From positions 2,570,501-2,634,500 of the forward strand of contig NZ_CP073015.1 in the NCBI RefSeq assembly GCF_018080005.1: a stretch of 64,000 nucleotides of DNA, given 5' to 3'. How positions within the stretch are numbered: the stretch's first letter is position 1; each line of letters starts with the position of its first letter. The translations under genes and the position numbers were made by a program. The notes beneath the pieces are model-generated. The model worked only from the letters and a program-made list of their open reading frames with translations, was not told where the DNA came from and did not search any database. Shown one piece after another: positions 53,086-62,480 of this stretch. The stretch comes from Flavobacterium sp. CS20 (GTDB taxonomy: Bacteria > Bacteroidota > Bacteroidia > Flavobacteriales > Flavobacteriaceae).

Positions 53086-53200
53086 ATGTATGGATTTTAG
53101 CCTCGGAAATCATATTTTAATATTATGTGATTTTAATCGTTTAATATATTGATTTTCAGTATATCAAATCCGAATTATGCATTACCAAAATCAAGTGGAA

Positions 53201-53258
53201 TCAAGCAAAAAGTTTGTGGAGTAAGGTAAATTTTTAATCTCCCAACTTTTTTGCTTGA
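53201..53258. repeat. Imperfect inverted repeat (TCAAGCAAAAAAGTT type)
   Basis: TCAAGCAAAAAGTTTGTGGAG (arm 1, 53201-53221) faces CTCCCAACTTTTTTGCTTGA (arm 2, 53239-53258). The same motif, with AATCAAGCAAAAAAGTTGTGG, occurs at about 40085-40105 downstream of tRNA-Val. The AT-rich stem and T-rich arm could terminate transcription in either direction. Confidence 0.5.
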
Positions 53259-53387
53259 CCCAAAATCATCTGTAAAATTACTACTTCAACATTAACTCAA
53301 AAAAAGCTTTTTGCCAATGCTTATTTATTTTGATTTAAATTAATCGAAAATCAAAGCCCATATAACTTCGCATTACGAGACTTTACT

Positions 53388-53395
53388 TATCTTTG
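53388..53395 (+). promoter_or_regulatory. -7 promoter box of hpt
   Basis: TATCTTTG matches TAnnTTTG and ends 14 bp before the ATG. No TTG at the usual upstream distance. Confidence 0.5.
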
Positions 53396-53409
53396 TTTTT
53401 TGCTGAATT

Positions 53410-53937
53410 ATGACCATCCAAAACTTACAATTTGAACTTTTTATCACACAAGACGATATAAACAAACGTGTTGAAGAGTTGGCTAAATCCATACAAAAAG
53501 ATTACAAAGGCAAAACCCCAACGTTCTTAATCATTTTAAATGGAGCATTTATGTTTGCTTCAGATTTAATCAAGCATTACCAAGGCGAATGTCGTATATG
53601 CTTTATGCGTCTATCTTCATATCGTGGCACACGTTCCACTGGCAATATCAGCACCTATTTAGAAGCTGAACAGCTCGACAACCAAGATATCATTATTGTA
53701 GAAGATATTGTCGATACAGGCAATTCTATTGAATACATCATCCAAAACCTCAAGACCAAAAATCTTAAATCATATAGCATTGCAAGTCTGTTTTACAAAC
53801 CTGATGCCTACAAAAAGCCCTATTCTATAGACTATATTGGTTTCAAAATACCAGATAAGTTTATTGTAGGTTATGGATTAGATTACAACGGTTTAGGTCG
53901 AAATTTACCAGATATCTATCAACTCAAAACTTCATAA
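53410..53937 (+). CDS. hpt: Hypoxanthine phosphoribosyltransferase
   Basis: Purine salvage enzyme of 175 residues that joins hypoxanthine or guanine to PRPP. The PRPP loop I-I-I-V-E-D-I-V-D-T-G-N-S (about 95-107), L-N-G-A-F-M-F and the C-terminal V-G-Y-G-L-D-Y match the family. It ends 3 bp before adk, so purine salvage and adenylate interconversion are encoded together. Confidence 0.93.
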   Translation: MTIQNLQFELFITQDDINKRVEELAKSIQKDYKGKTPTFLIILNGAFMFASDLIKHYQGECRICFMRLSSYRGTRSTGNISTYLEAEQLDNQDIIIVEDIVDTGNSIEYIIQNLKTKNLKSYSIASLFYKPDAYKKPYSIDYIGFKIPDKFIVGYGLDYNGLGRNLPDIYQLKTS

Positions 53938-53940
53938 ATT

Positions 53941-54513
53941 ATGACAAACATTGTTTTATTTGGTCCACCAGGAGCTGGCAAAGGCACACAAGCCGACATT
54001 CTAAAAGACAAGTATAACCTCATTCACCTCTCAACGGGTGATATGTTTAGATACCACATCAAAAACAAAACCGACTTAGGTCAACTCGCCCAATCATATA
54101 CCGACAAAGGCAAATTAGTTCCAGACAAAGTTACTATCAAAATGCTCAATGCTGAAGTGGACAAACATTTACCGTGTAATGGCTTTCTCTTTGACGGTTT
54201 TCCACGCACAGAAGCCCAAGCCCAAAGCCTCGACCAATTGATGACCCAAAAATCAACTCAAATCAACGCTATGATTGCCTTAGAAGTCGATAACAAAGTT
54301 TTGATTGAGCGTTTACTCGAACGTGGCAAAACCTCAGGCAGACCCGACGACGCCAACGAAGATGTCATCAGAAAACGCATCAAAGTCTATTATGACGAAA
54401 CTGCTATTTTAAAAACCTATTACCAAAAAGCTAACAAATATTATGGCGTAGATGGTGTCGGTAGCATTGAAGAAATCACAGCACGAATCAGCAAAATTAT
54501 AGATAAAATTTAA
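53941..54513 (+). CDS. adk: Adenylate kinase
   Basis: Balances AMP, ADP and ATP. At 190 residues it is the short form: P-loop G-P-P-G-A-G-K-G-T (residues 8-16), L-S-T-G-D-M-F-R, the F-D-G-F-P-R-T core, and R-x-D-D-A-N-E lid region without zinc cysteines. Follows hpt directly. Confidence 0.96.
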   Translation: MTNIVLFGPPGAGKGTQADILKDKYNLIHLSTGDMFRYHIKNKTDLGQLAQSYTDKGKLVPDKVTIKMLNAEVDKHLPCNGFLFDGFPRTEAQAQSLDQLMTQKSTQINAMIALEVDNKVLIERLLERGKTSGRPDDANEDVIRKRIKVYYDETAILKTYYQKANKYYGVDGVGSIEEITARISKIIDKI

Positions 54514-54693
54514 TGAATTATTTTAGCTTTATATGGTCTATTCGCTAAATTCTCGTATTAGACGGGATTTGCCACATATCTTGTCCGAATATATATATAT
54601 TTTTATTCAATATTTTTTGGGAATCCATAAGCTAAGTACGGCTTTCAATTCACCATTTTTATTATACATCTACCACGAATTAAAAAAGTTAAT

Positions 54694-54701
54694 TATATTT
54701 G
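54694..54701 (+). promoter_or_regulatory. -7 promoter box of the alpha/beta hydrolase gene
   Basis: TATATTTG matches the consensus and ends 23 bp before the ATG. Confidence 0.5.
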
Positions 54702-54724
54702 AATACTAGAAACAAATACATTTG

Positions 54725-55489
54725 ATGGAATACAAATTAGAACACGATGGAAAATTTAAATTTATTGAAATAGGTGAAGGAACACCCATAATTATTCTAC
54801 ATGGTTTAATGGGTGGTCTCAGCAACTTTGATGGCGTCGTTGACTTTTTTCCAAAACAAGGTTACAAAGTCGTCATCCCAGAATTACCCATTTACACTTT
54901 GCCGATTTTAAAAACCAATATCAAAAATATTTCTACCTACATCAAAGAATTTATAGACTACAAACAATACAAAGATGTCATTTTGTTAGGCAACTCTCTC
55001 GGTGGTCATATCGGATTATTAACAACAAAATTATATCCAGAATCTGCAAAAGCACTTATCATTACTGGCGACTCTGGACTTTACGAAAGTGCTATGGGCG
55101 AGAGTTATCCCAAACGTAGTAATTATAATTATATCAAAAAGAAAGCAGAAAATGTTTTTTACGATCCTAAAATTGCTACCAAAGAAATCGTTGACGACGT
55201 TTATAAAGTCGTAAATGACAGAAGTAAACTCATCAGAACATTGGCTATAGCCAAAAGTGCTATAAGACATAATATGTCTAAAGATTTACCCAATATACAT
55301 CAACCAACATGTATAATTTGGGGAAAACAAGATAATGTTACACCACCAAATGTTGCAGAAGAATTTCACGAAAAACTCCCCAACTCAGATTTGTTTTGGA
55401 TAGATAAATGCGGTCATCTTGCAATGATGGAACATCCCGAGCAATTTAATAGTATTTTGCACAGTTGGTTACAGAAACGTGAATTATAA
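54725..55489 (+). CDS. Alpha/beta hydrolase
   Basis: A 254-residue hydrolase with the fold's oxyanion strand I-I-L-H-G-L-M-G-G (about 23-31), nucleophile elbow G-N-S-L-G-G-H (Ser near 97), Asp in W-G-K-Q-D-N-V-T-P and His in C-G-H-L-A-M-M-E-H. Resembles C-C bond hydrolases and esterases of the MhpC type; substrate unknown. ATG at 54725 is preferred to the TTG one codon earlier. It ends 3 bp before engB. Confidence 0.9.
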   Translation: MEYKLEHDGKFKFIEIGEGTPIIILHGLMGGLSNFDGVVDFFPKQGYKVVIPELPIYTLPILKTNIKNISTYIKEFIDYKQYKDVILLGNSLGGHIGLLTTKLYPESAKALIITGDSGLYESAMGESYPKRSNYNYIKKKAENVFYDPKIATKEIVDDVYKVVNDRSKLIRTLAIAKSAIRHNMSKDLPNIHQPTCIIWGKQDNVTPPNVAEEFHEKLPNSDLFWIDKCGHLAMMEHPEQFNSILHSWLQKREL

Positions 55490-55492
55490 ATT

Positions 55493-56092
55493 ATGGATAT
55501 CACCCAATCCAGATTTGTTATCAGTAATTCTAAAGTTGAAGATTGCCCCAACTCTCAATTGCCCGAATACGCTTTTATAGGGCGAAGTAATGTTGGTAAA
55601 TCTTCACTCATCAATATGTTAACGGGTAAAAAAAACTTAGCCAAAGTCTCAGGAAAACCTGGTAAAACCCGATTGATAAATCATTTTCTGATCAATGATA
55701 CTTGGCATTTGGTTGATTTACCTGGTTATGGTTATGCTAAAGTCAGTAAAAAAGAAAAAAAAGTCTTTCAAAAATTTATCACTGATTATTTCAAAAAACG
55801 AAAACAACTCGTCAATGCCTTTGTATTAATTGATTCTCGTCACGAACCGCAAAACATTGACCTTGAATTTATGCAATGGCTTGGTGCCAATGCTATTGCG
55901 TTTTCGATTATTTTCACTAAAACCGATAAGTTAAAACCTCAAGCCTTAGACAAAAACATTTTACACTACAAATCTGTATTAATGGAATATTGGGAAGAAT
56001 TGATGCCCATTTTTTTGTCATCATCCAAAGATAAAACAGGTAAAGATGATATTTTAGACTATATCCACAATATCAATCAGAGTTTGAACTAA
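55493..56092 (+). CDS. engB: Ribosome biogenesis GTP-binding protein EngB/YsxC/YihA
   Basis: Essential small GTPase for 50S subunit assembly, 199 residues. Motifs in order: G1 G-R-S-N-V-G-K-S-S, switch with K-P-G-K-T, G3 D-L-P-G-Y-G-Y-A, G4 T-K-T-D-K and G5 S-S-K. The length is normal. The start follows the hydrolase stop directly. Confidence 0.95.
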   Translation: MDITQSRFVISNSKVEDCPNSQLPEYAFIGRSNVGKSSLINMLTGKKNLAKVSGKPGKTRLINHFLINDTWHLVDLPGYGYAKVSKKEKKVFQKFITDYFKKRKQLVNAFVLIDSRHEPQNIDLEFMQWLGANAIAFSIIFTKTDKLKPQALDKNILHYKSVLMEYWEELMPIFLSSSKDKTGKDDILDYIHNINQSLN

Positions 56093-56396
56093 AAAATCTA
56101 ACCATTAAGAAGTTAAGACAGATTAAGACTTACTGACTTCCTTAATGACCTTCATTTCTTAATGGTTCAAAAATAAATGCCAACCATTAAGAAGTCATGA
56201 AAATTCTTATTGACATTTATTGTTGCTTTCTAATAAAAACACAAAACACCTTAAAGGAATAAAACACCTCAAAGCAATTAAAAAGTTAATGAAGTTTATT
56301 TAAAAATGCTTTTACCAAGAGGTTGCTTCTATATAAATTAAAAGTAACTTTGCAATTTATTTTCTGATTTTCTTAGGCAGAAATTAAAATTATTAA
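56093..56396. repeat. Intergenic region with three copies of an AACCATTAAGAAGT motif
   Basis: Direct copies at 56100-56113 and 56182-56195 and an inverted copy TTTCTTAATGGTT at 56155-56167. The first and inverted copies can form a hairpin after engB. The rest is AT-rich. A -7 box for the channel gene lies at its right end. Confidence 0.6.
56345..56352 (+). promoter_or_regulatory. -7 promoter box of the chloride channel gene
   Basis: TAACTTTG matches TAnnTTTG and lies 44 bp before the ATG. Confidence 0.45.
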
Positions 56397-58175
56397 ATGC
56401 CACAAAAAAATAAAATAGTCAAGAATTTTTTAATTTGGAGATATAAAAACATCAGCGACGAAACGTTTTTATATATTCTTAGTGCTTTTATAGGACTTTT
56501 GGCTGGATTAGGAGCTGTAGTTATCAAAAACGTTACTTATGTATTGAGTTTGTTGTTTAAAAATGAATTTATCAGCATTTACTTTAGGGAGTTTTATTTT
56601 TTCACACCAGTCATCGGATTTTTATTAGTTGTCTTAATTTCAAAATATATTTTAAAATCAAAAGTCGGTCACGGTATTCCTATGGCTTTAGCTTCTTTAT
56701 CAAAGCACGATGGAAGAATGAAAGTTCAAAATATATTTAGTTCTATCATTACCGCACCAATCACAGTTAGTTTTGGAGGTTCTGTAGGTTTAGAAGGACC
56801 ATCAGTAGCAACGGGAGCTTCAATAGCTTCAAATGTGTCAAGTTTTTTTAGACTTAAAGCTAAAACCAGAAAACTAATTTTAGTCTGTGGTCTTGCAACT
56901 TCGCTTTCCGCAATTTTTAAAGCTCCAATTGCCGCTATTCTATTTGCTATTGAAGTTTTTAGTTTAGATCTTACTTTAGCATCTTTACTTCCTCTACTTT
57001 TTGCTTCAATTTCTGCTGTTTTTACAAGAATATTATTTCTAGGAGAGCAATATATTTTAGACTTTCATAATCTTGACAATTTTAATATAAACAATATTTT
57101 ATACTTTATTGCCTTTGGAATTTTGACAGGAATATTGTCTTTGTATTTTACAAAATCCTATGTTTTTATAGAAGAAAGACTAAAAATAATTAAAAATGAA
57201 TATAAAAAAGCAGTGATAGCTGGTGTTGGTGTTGGTGTTTTGGTTTTTATAGCATATCCTATTTACGGAGAAGGCTTTGAATTTATGAACCAACTCATTC
57301 AAAACAATACGATAGAATTTAAAGATGATTTTATTTTATTTCAATATTTTGATAACTCTTGGATTTTTTTAGTCTTTATCCTTTTCTTAATTCTTGTTAA
57401 ACCTATTGCAACATCTCTAACTTTAAACGGTGGCGGAGTTGGTGGTATTTTTGCACCAACATTGTTTTTAGGCGTTTTAGCAGGTAATTTTTACACCAAA
57501 TTTCTAAATTTATTTGATGTTTATTTACCCGTTAGTAATTTTGCAATGTTAGGTATGGCAGGCTTGTTGGCTGGCATACTTCAAGCACCACTTACAGCTA
57601 TTTTTTTAATTGCTGAAATTACAGGTGGCTATGGAATCATCATTCCGTTAATGCTGACGGTATCAATTTCTTTTTGGATTTCAAAAAAATATGTCGATCA
57701 CAATATTTATACTCGTCAACTCAAAAAAAATAATCAGTTGATTACCCACAACAAAGATCAAACAGTTTTGATGTTATTAAATCTAAAATCACTAATTGAA
57801 ACTCATTTTATAGCGGTCAACCCCGAAATGACCTTTAAAGAAATGTTGCTTAAAGCGGTTTCAAAATCTCATAGAAATCTTTTTCCTGTTTTAGATCAAG
57901 AAAACAAACTTGTGGGTGTAATTACCTTAGATGACATCAGAGAATTTATGTTTGATGAAGATTCTCAAAACAACCTAAAGGTTAAATATTTTATGCATCA
58001 ACCTCCTGATTTTATTGATATAGATACTGATAATGTAAGAAAAGCAATTCAAAAATTTCAAAAAACTCAGGCTTGGAATTTGCCAGTTATCCAAAACAAT
58101 CGTTATATTGGATTTATATCAAAATCAAAACTTTTAACAGCTTACAGAGAAAAACTTATTGAGCTGACAGTTTAA
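56397..58175 (+). CDS. ClC family chloride channel or antiporter with CBS domains
   Basis: A 592-residue membrane protein. Selectivity-filter motifs: G-S-V-G-L-E-G-P-S (with the gating Glu), F-K-A-P-I-A-A-I-L-F-A-I-E and G-G-V-G-G-I-F-A-P-T-L. Two CBS domains follow the membrane part (about 455-590, A-V-N-P-E-M-T-F-K-E-M and N-L-P-V-I-Q-N-N). Whether it is a chloride channel, a chloride/proton exchanger or a fluoride exporter cannot be told. Confidence 0.93.
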   Translation: MPQKNKIVKNFLIWRYKNISDETFLYILSAFIGLLAGLGAVVIKNVTYVLSLLFKNEFISIYFREFYFFTPVIGFLLVVLISKYILKSKVGHGIPMALASLSKHDGRMKVQNIFSSIITAPITVSFGGSVGLEGPSVATGASIASNVSSFFRLKAKTRKLILVCGLATSLSAIFKAPIAAILFAIEVFSLDLTLASLLPLLFASISAVFTRILFLGEQYILDFHNLDNFNINNILYFIAFGILTGILSLYFTKSYVFIEERLKIIKNEYKKAVIAGVGVGVLVFIAYPIYGEGFEFMNQLIQNNTIEFKDDFILFQYFDNSWIFLVFILFLILVKPIATSLTLNGGGVGGIFAPTLFLGVLAGNFYTKFLNLFDVYLPVSNFAMLGMAGLLAGILQAPLTAIFLIAEITGGYGIIIPLMLTVSISFWISKKYVDHNIYTRQLKKNNQLITHNKDQTVLMLLNLKSLIETHFIAVNPEMTFKEMLLKAVSKSHRNLFPVLDQENKLVGVITLDDIREFMFDEDSQNNLKVKYFMHQPPDFIDIDTDNVRKAIQKFQKTQAWNLPVIQNNRYIGFISKSKLLTAYREKLIELTV

Positions 58176-58207
58176 AATATGAAGTGAATTCAAAAAAATA
58201 AACAATC

Positions 58208-58447
58208 ATGAAAATAATAATATGGATTTGTTTTGTCATTATGCTCGGTGGTTTCGGCACGGGATTTTATATTAAAATTGTGGAAACCAATCCTGAAATA
58301 GGCGATAAAATTATTGGACTTTCTGTGCTATTTACCTCTTTTATTTTTATGCCTCTATTTCTATATCACCGTTGGAAAGGCAAAGATATCAAAGATTATG
58401 TGCTTGATAAAAAAAAGCTAGACGAAATGCGGGAGAAAGATTTGTAA
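58208..58447 (+). CDS. Small hypothetical membrane protein
   Basis: A 79-residue protein with two hydrophobic helices (about 3-23, 38-56) and a charged C-terminus rich in K, D and E. No family recognised. It begins 32 bp after the channel gene and may be cotranscribed. Confidence 0.65.
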   Translation: MKIIIWICFVIMLGGFGTGFYIKIVETNPEIGDKIIGLSVLFTSFIFMPLFLYHRWKGKDIKDYVLDKKKLDEMREKDL

Positions 58448-58519
58448 TTTTTATAAATCACGAAAAGACACCAAGGCACAAAGATTTTATACTCATACTG
58501 AAATGCTTAAACTTAAAAT

Positions 58520-59299
58520 ATGAATCCATTGGAGAAAATAGCTGAACAACTTTATACAGCTGAAATTCAAAACAAACCAATACAACCCATTAGAACAGCA
58601 TTCCCTAACGAAAGAGATATTGATGTCGCTTATCAAATTCAGCAACTTGTTACTCAAAAAAAATTAGCCGAAGGAGCTAAATCAGTAGGTAAAAAAATTG
58701 GTTTAACTTCCTTTGCTGTGCAAAAACAACTCGGTGTTGACGAACCCGACTTTGGCGTTTTAACCGATGAAATGCAAATTAAAAATCACGCTAAACTATC
58801 TTCTGAAAACTTAATGCAACCCAAAGCCGAAGCCGAATGGGCGTTTGTTTTAAAACACAATTTAGATGTTGAAAATATAACACTAATCGATGTCAAAAAT
58901 GCCATTGATTATGCTGTTGTAGCTATTGAAATTGTAGGTAGCCGTATTAAAAATTGGAACATCAAAATCACTGATACCATAGCTGATAATGCTTCGGCAA
59001 GTCATTTTGTTTTAGGTTCAAAAAAAATTGAATGGTCTAAAATTGATATGGTCAATTGTGAAATGAAAATGTTTAAAAATAGCAACATCGTTTCTGAAGG
59101 AAATGGTCAAGCTTGTATGGGCAATCCGCTCAAGGCTGTTTTATGGTTGGCTCAAACTATGCAAAAACACCATCAACCATTACAAGCAGGTGAAATTATT
59201 TTGTCGGGTGCTTTAGGTCCGATGACTGTAATTGAAAAAGGTGATAGACTTAGTGCAAGTATTGATGATTTTGATTCGGTTGAATTTCAAGTCGTTTAG
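58520..59299 (+). CDS. 2-keto-4-pentenoate hydratase-like protein (fumarylacetoacetate hydrolase fold)
   Basis: A 259-residue enzyme of the hydratase/decarboxylase group (MhpD/XylJ/HpaH). Conserved segments include V-G-K-K-I-G-L-T-S, P-K-A-E-A-E-W-A-F-V-L, A-I-E-I-V-G-S-R-I, A-D-N-A-S-A-S-H-F-V-L-G and I-L-S-G-A-L-G-P-M. It normally works on 2-hydroxypentadienoates in aromatic catabolism, but no ring-cleavage genes are present, so its substrate here is unclear. Convergent with the Feo genes, 3 bp apart. Confidence 0.85.
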   Translation: MNPLEKIAEQLYTAEIQNKPIQPIRTAFPNERDIDVAYQIQQLVTQKKLAEGAKSVGKKIGLTSFAVQKQLGVDEPDFGVLTDEMQIKNHAKLSSENLMQPKAEAEWAFVLKHNLDVENITLIDVKNAIDYAVVAIEIVGSRIKNWNIKITDTIADNASASHFVLGSKKIEWSKIDMVNCEMKMFKNSNIVSEGNGQACMGNPLKAVLWLAQTMQKHHQPLQAGEIILSGALGPMTVIEKGDRLSASIDDFDSVEFQVV

Positions 59300-59302
59300 T
59301 TT

Positions 59303-59425
59303 TTAGCACCCACAATCACTTTGACCACAAGCTTTTTTTGTTTTTTTCTTGAAGAAAAATTTTTTAATTAAAAAGCCAACGGCAGTTATAAATGTTATCC
59401 AAACGAGTATTTCTTGTATTGACAT
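59303..59425 (-). CDS. FeoB-associated Cys-rich membrane protein
   Basis: A 40-residue protein too small for usual gene finding. It starts M-S-I-Q-E-I-L-V-W-I-T-F-I-T, has one membrane helix (about 5-21), a basic stretch (K-K-F-F-F-K-K-K) and a Cys-rich end G-Q-S-D-C-G-C, ending TAA. This is the layout of the FeoB-associated Cys-rich membrane proteins (FeoC-like third genes). It starts 3 bp after feoB ends and is translated in the same direction. Thought to assist iron transfer. Confidence 0.85.
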   Translation of the reverse strand: MSIQEILVWITFITAVGFLIKKFFFKKKTKKACGQSDCGC

Positions 59426-59428
59426 AAT

Positions 59429-61534
59429 TTATTTTAAGATTTGATAAGCAATTAAAGACACAATATAAGCAAAACTTGTCATAAAAACAAGTTGTAAGAT
59501 AGGCCATTTCCAAGTATTGGTTTCGCGTCTGACTACGGCAAGTGTGCTCATGCATTGCATTGCAAAAGCGTAAAACAGTAATAAACTAATACCGCTTGCC
59601 AAGTTAAATAGTTTACCACCAAACACAGGATTTACTTCTTTAGACATTCGTTTTTTGATGGTTTCTTCATTTTCATTACCAACACTATAGATGGTGGCGA
59701 GTGTTCCTACAAAAACTTCTCGTCTTGCAAAAGAGCTGATAACAGCTATCCCGATTTTCCAGTCATAACCCAAGGGTTGAACTACAGGTTCAATGCCTTT
59801 GCCCATATAACCAATATAGGAATGTCTTAATTTATAGGATGAAATTTTGGTATCTAATTCTTCAGGTGTTAAAACTAAATTTTCAGTTTTAACTTCGGTT
59901 TTGACGATGTTTTCTGCGTTTTTAAATTTTTCATTAGGCCCATAACTTGCTAAAACCCATAAAATAATAGAAATAGCCAAAATAATTTTTCCAGCACCAA
60001 ATACAAATGATTTGGTTTTGTCAAGAACCGTAATCAATACATTTTTAGCAATAGGCATTTTGTAGTTTGGCATTTCAACTACAAAATAAGTTTTATGTGA
60101 AGTTTTCATCACTTTGTGCAAAAGCCATGCTGAAAACACTGCCATGCCAAATCCTATAAAATACAGCAACAGCAAAACTAAACCTTGGTAATTTACCCCA
60201 AGAAAGCTTTTATCTGGAATAACTAAGGCGATAATGATTAAATAAACAGGCAATCTGGCAGAACAAGTCGTGAACGGGATGACTAAAATGGTGATGAGTC
60301 GTTCTTTCCAATTTTCGATGTTTCTAGACGCCATCACGGCGGGAATAGCACAAGCCGTTCCTGAAACTAAAGGCACAATGCTTTTTCCACTCAACCCAAA
60401 TTTCTTCATAATTTTATCAGTGAGAAATACGACACGACTCATATAGCCACTTTCTTCAAGAATGCTAATAAAGAAAAACAAAAATGCGATTTGTGGGATA
60501 AAAATCACAATACCACCAATTCCTGGTATAATACCTTCGGCAATAAGTTTTGTGAACTGCCCTTCAGGTAGTGTGTTTCTTGTCCATTCACTGAAATGTG
60601 CAAAACTTTCATCGATAAAATCCATCGGATAGGCGACCCAATCATAAATCACTTGAAAAATTAAAAGCAAAATCACTGCAAAAATAAGATAACCCCAGAT
60701 GCGATGCATCAACAATCGGTCTAAACTCGCCCTTAAACCTTTTGCCATATTGATGTCTTTGGTCATCGTTGATTTTAAAGTGTCGTTGATGAAAGTATAT
60801 CGGGCAATAATTTCTTTTTGCTGTAAACGCTTGAGTTCAGAATCGCTTTTGGGTTCAAAACTTTTGGCTTTGTTTTTGATCTGATTGCGATCTAAATTGC
60901 CAAAATTGACATCTTGAGTAATGACTAACCAAAGCTTATAAGTGTTTTGATTCGGGAATGTTTTTTTGAGATTACCAAAATATTCGGTATCCACTCTCGA
61001 TGCGTTGCAACAGGCTTCTGTAGAAAGTTGTTTATAATTTGTAATGAGAGTTTTAAGTTTGTCAAAACCCGTTTTTTTTCTTGCACTAATCAGTGCAATT
61101 TTGGTTTTGAGTTGTTTTTCAAGCTTTGGAACATCAAGGCTAATACCTTTTCGTTCCATTCTATCAGCCATATTGATGGCTAAAATTGTAGGAATTCCAA
61201 GGTCTTTAATCTGAGTGAAAAGTAATAGATTACGTTTCAAGTTTTCAACATCACTGACAACTACAACAACGTCGGGATAGTCTTTATCATTTTTGTTAAG
61301 CAAAAGCTCAATGACTATATTTTCGTCTAAAGAAGAAGCGTTTAGACTGTAAGTACCAGGTAAATCAATGATATGGGCTTTTAGAACCCGATTGAGCTTA
61401 GCGACGCCTTCTTTTTTTTCAACCGTTATGCCAGGATAGTTACCAACTTTTTGATTTAATCCTGTTAAGTTGTTAAAGACAGAGGTTTTCCCTGTGTTAG
61501 GATTGCCGACAAGTGCTACATTGATTTGCCTCAT
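59429..61534 (-). CDS. feoB: Ferrous iron transport protein B
   Basis: Major ferrous-iron uptake protein of 701 residues. The N-terminal G domain has G1 G-N-P-N-T-G-K-T-S, G3 D-L-P-G-T-Y-S, G4 N-M-A-D and a downstream switch; the C-terminal transmembrane region has the two Gate motifs with V-S-G-T-A-C-A-I-P-A-V-M-A and F-T-T-C-S-A-R-L-P-V-Y, the latter carrying conserved cysteine. Length is slightly below the E. coli protein, as in Bacteroidota. It follows feoA by 2 bp. Confidence 0.96.
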   Translation of the reverse strand: MRQINVALVGNPNTGKTSVFNNLTGLNQKVGNYPGITVEKKEGVAKLNRVLKAHIIDLPGTYSLNASSLDENIVIELLLNKNDKDYPDVVVVVSDVENLKRNLLLFTQIKDLGIPTILAINMADRMERKGISLDVPKLEKQLKTKIALISARKKTGFDKLKTLITNYKQLSTEACCNASRVDTEYFGNLKKTFPNQNTYKLWLVITQDVNFGNLDRNQIKNKAKSFEPKSDSELKRLQQKEIIARYTFINDTLKSTMTKDINMAKGLRASLDRLLMHRIWGYLIFAVILLLIFQVIYDWVAYPMDFIDESFAHFSEWTRNTLPEGQFTKLIAEGIIPGIGGIVIFIPQIAFLFFFISILEESGYMSRVVFLTDKIMKKFGLSGKSIVPLVSGTACAIPAVMASRNIENWKERLITILVIPFTTCSARLPVYLIIIALVIPDKSFLGVNYQGLVLLLLYFIGFGMAVFSAWLLHKVMKTSHKTYFVVEMPNYKMPIAKNVLITVLDKTKSFVFGAGKIILAISIILWVLASYGPNEKFKNAENIVKTEVKTENLVLTPEELDTKISSYKLRHSYIGYMGKGIEPVVQPLGYDWKIGIAVISSFARREVFVGTLATIYSVGNENEETIKKRMSKEVNPVFGGKLFNLASGISLLLFYAFAMQCMSTLAVVRRETNTWKWPILQLVFMTSFAYIVSLIAYQILK

Positions 61535-61536
61535 GA

Positions 61537-61767
61537 TTATTCTTCTATGAGTTTTACTAAAATATCTCTTGCCGTTTCAAGTCTGATGGCTAAAAAAGTA
61601 TCGTTGATATTAAGATATAAAGGATCTTTTATTTTAGCAATTTTGATTACTTCAACTGCATTACCTGGCAAACAGCCCATTTCGAGAAGTTTTAAAGGAA
61701 TAGTCTCAGAAGAAATATCAGTAATGGTTGCCTTTTGTCCGCTTTTTAAATCGGCAATGCTCATCAT
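61537..61767 (-). CDS. feoA: Ferrous iron transport protein A
   Basis: A 76-residue SH3-like protein that regulates FeoB. It contains D-L-K-S-G-Q-K-A-T-I, L-L-E-M-G-C-L-P-G and P-L-Y-L-N-I-N-D-T-F-L-A-I-R, all typical of FeoA. First gene of the feoA-feoB-small protein operon. In many bacteria this operon is controlled by Fur; a Fur site is not obvious to the eye here. Confidence 0.95.
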   Translation of the reverse strand: MMSIADLKSGQKATITDISSETIPLKLLEMGCLPGNAVEVIKIAKIKDPLYLNINDTFLAIRLETARDILVKLIEE

Positions 61768-61794
61768 TTTTATTTAGATTAAGTTGAAACAGTG

Positions 61795-61802
61795 CAAATT
61801 TA
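61795..61802 (-). promoter_or_regulatory. -7 promoter box of the feo operon
   Basis: On the minus strand TAAATTTG, matching TAnnTTTG, 27 bp before the feoA ATG. No clear TTG upstream. Confidence 0.45.
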
Positions 61803-62017
61803 AAAAATCTAATTGAAGTGGACTTTAAAGTTGTGATTTTAATTTAAAGTTAACGCCCGAACTTGATTTTGGTCAGTTTTTGGTGTTTTTAATCTGCAAA
61901 TAAGTATAATGTCTTGATTTCATCAGATCATTTCCAGTTGATTTTTTAGGTTAGATTTTTATAATGCTTATTGGAAAGACTATCAGGTTGAGACTCGAAC
62001 AAATATGGTTTGTAATA

Positions 62018-62476
62018 TCACTTACCTAACTTCTCAGCAATCTTATCACAAGCCTGATCAAGCATTTCATAAACCCGTTTAAAACCATCAATGCCACCAG
62101 TGTAAGGATCTGGAACGTCGCAGTTTTCACCAGGCAAAACTTCATTTAATATCAGATGAACTTTGTTGCGGTCGTTATCGTTTCTTGCCAAACTCAAGAC
62201 GTCTTCGTAATTTGAATTATCCATCACATAAATGAGATCAAATCGGTCAAAATCTGAAACTTTAAATTGTCTGCATCGTTGGTCAGTGATATCTATATGG
62301 TGTTCTTTAGCAATTTTTATAGAGCGTTCGTCAGGTTTTTGACCTACGTGATAGTCATCAGTACCTGCGGAGTCTATAAAAACTTTGTTGGTGTTGACTT
62401 TGGTTTTTAAAATGCCTTCGGCGAGTGGCGAGCGACAAATATTTCCAAGGCACACCATAAGAATTTTAGTGTTCAT
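62018..62476 (-). CDS. Low-molecular-weight protein-tyrosine-phosphatase
   Basis: A 152-residue phosphatase with the P-loop V-C-L-G-N-I-C-R-S at residues 8-16 (nucleophile Cys9, Arg15) and the general-acid D-P-Y-T-G-G motif near residue 122. Such enzymes often act on tyrosine kinases of polysaccharide export, but the nearest polysaccharide cluster is more than 30 kb away. It follows dnaA by 4 bp, a common order in Flavobacteriaceae. Confidence 0.94.
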   Translation of the reverse strand: MNTKILMVCLGNICRSPLAEGILKTKVNTNKVFIDSAGTDDYHVGQKPDERSIKIAKEHHIDITDQRCRQFKVSDFDRFDLIYVMDNSNYEDVLSLARNDNDRNKVHLILNEVLPGENCDVPDPYTGGIDGFKRVYEMLDQACDKIAEKLGK

Positions 62477-62480
62477 AAAT

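Noticed and set aside
58520..59299. Aromatic-degradation operon around the hydratase
   Set aside because: The neighbours are a channel gene and the Feo genes; no dioxygenase, aldolase or decarboxylase is nearby.
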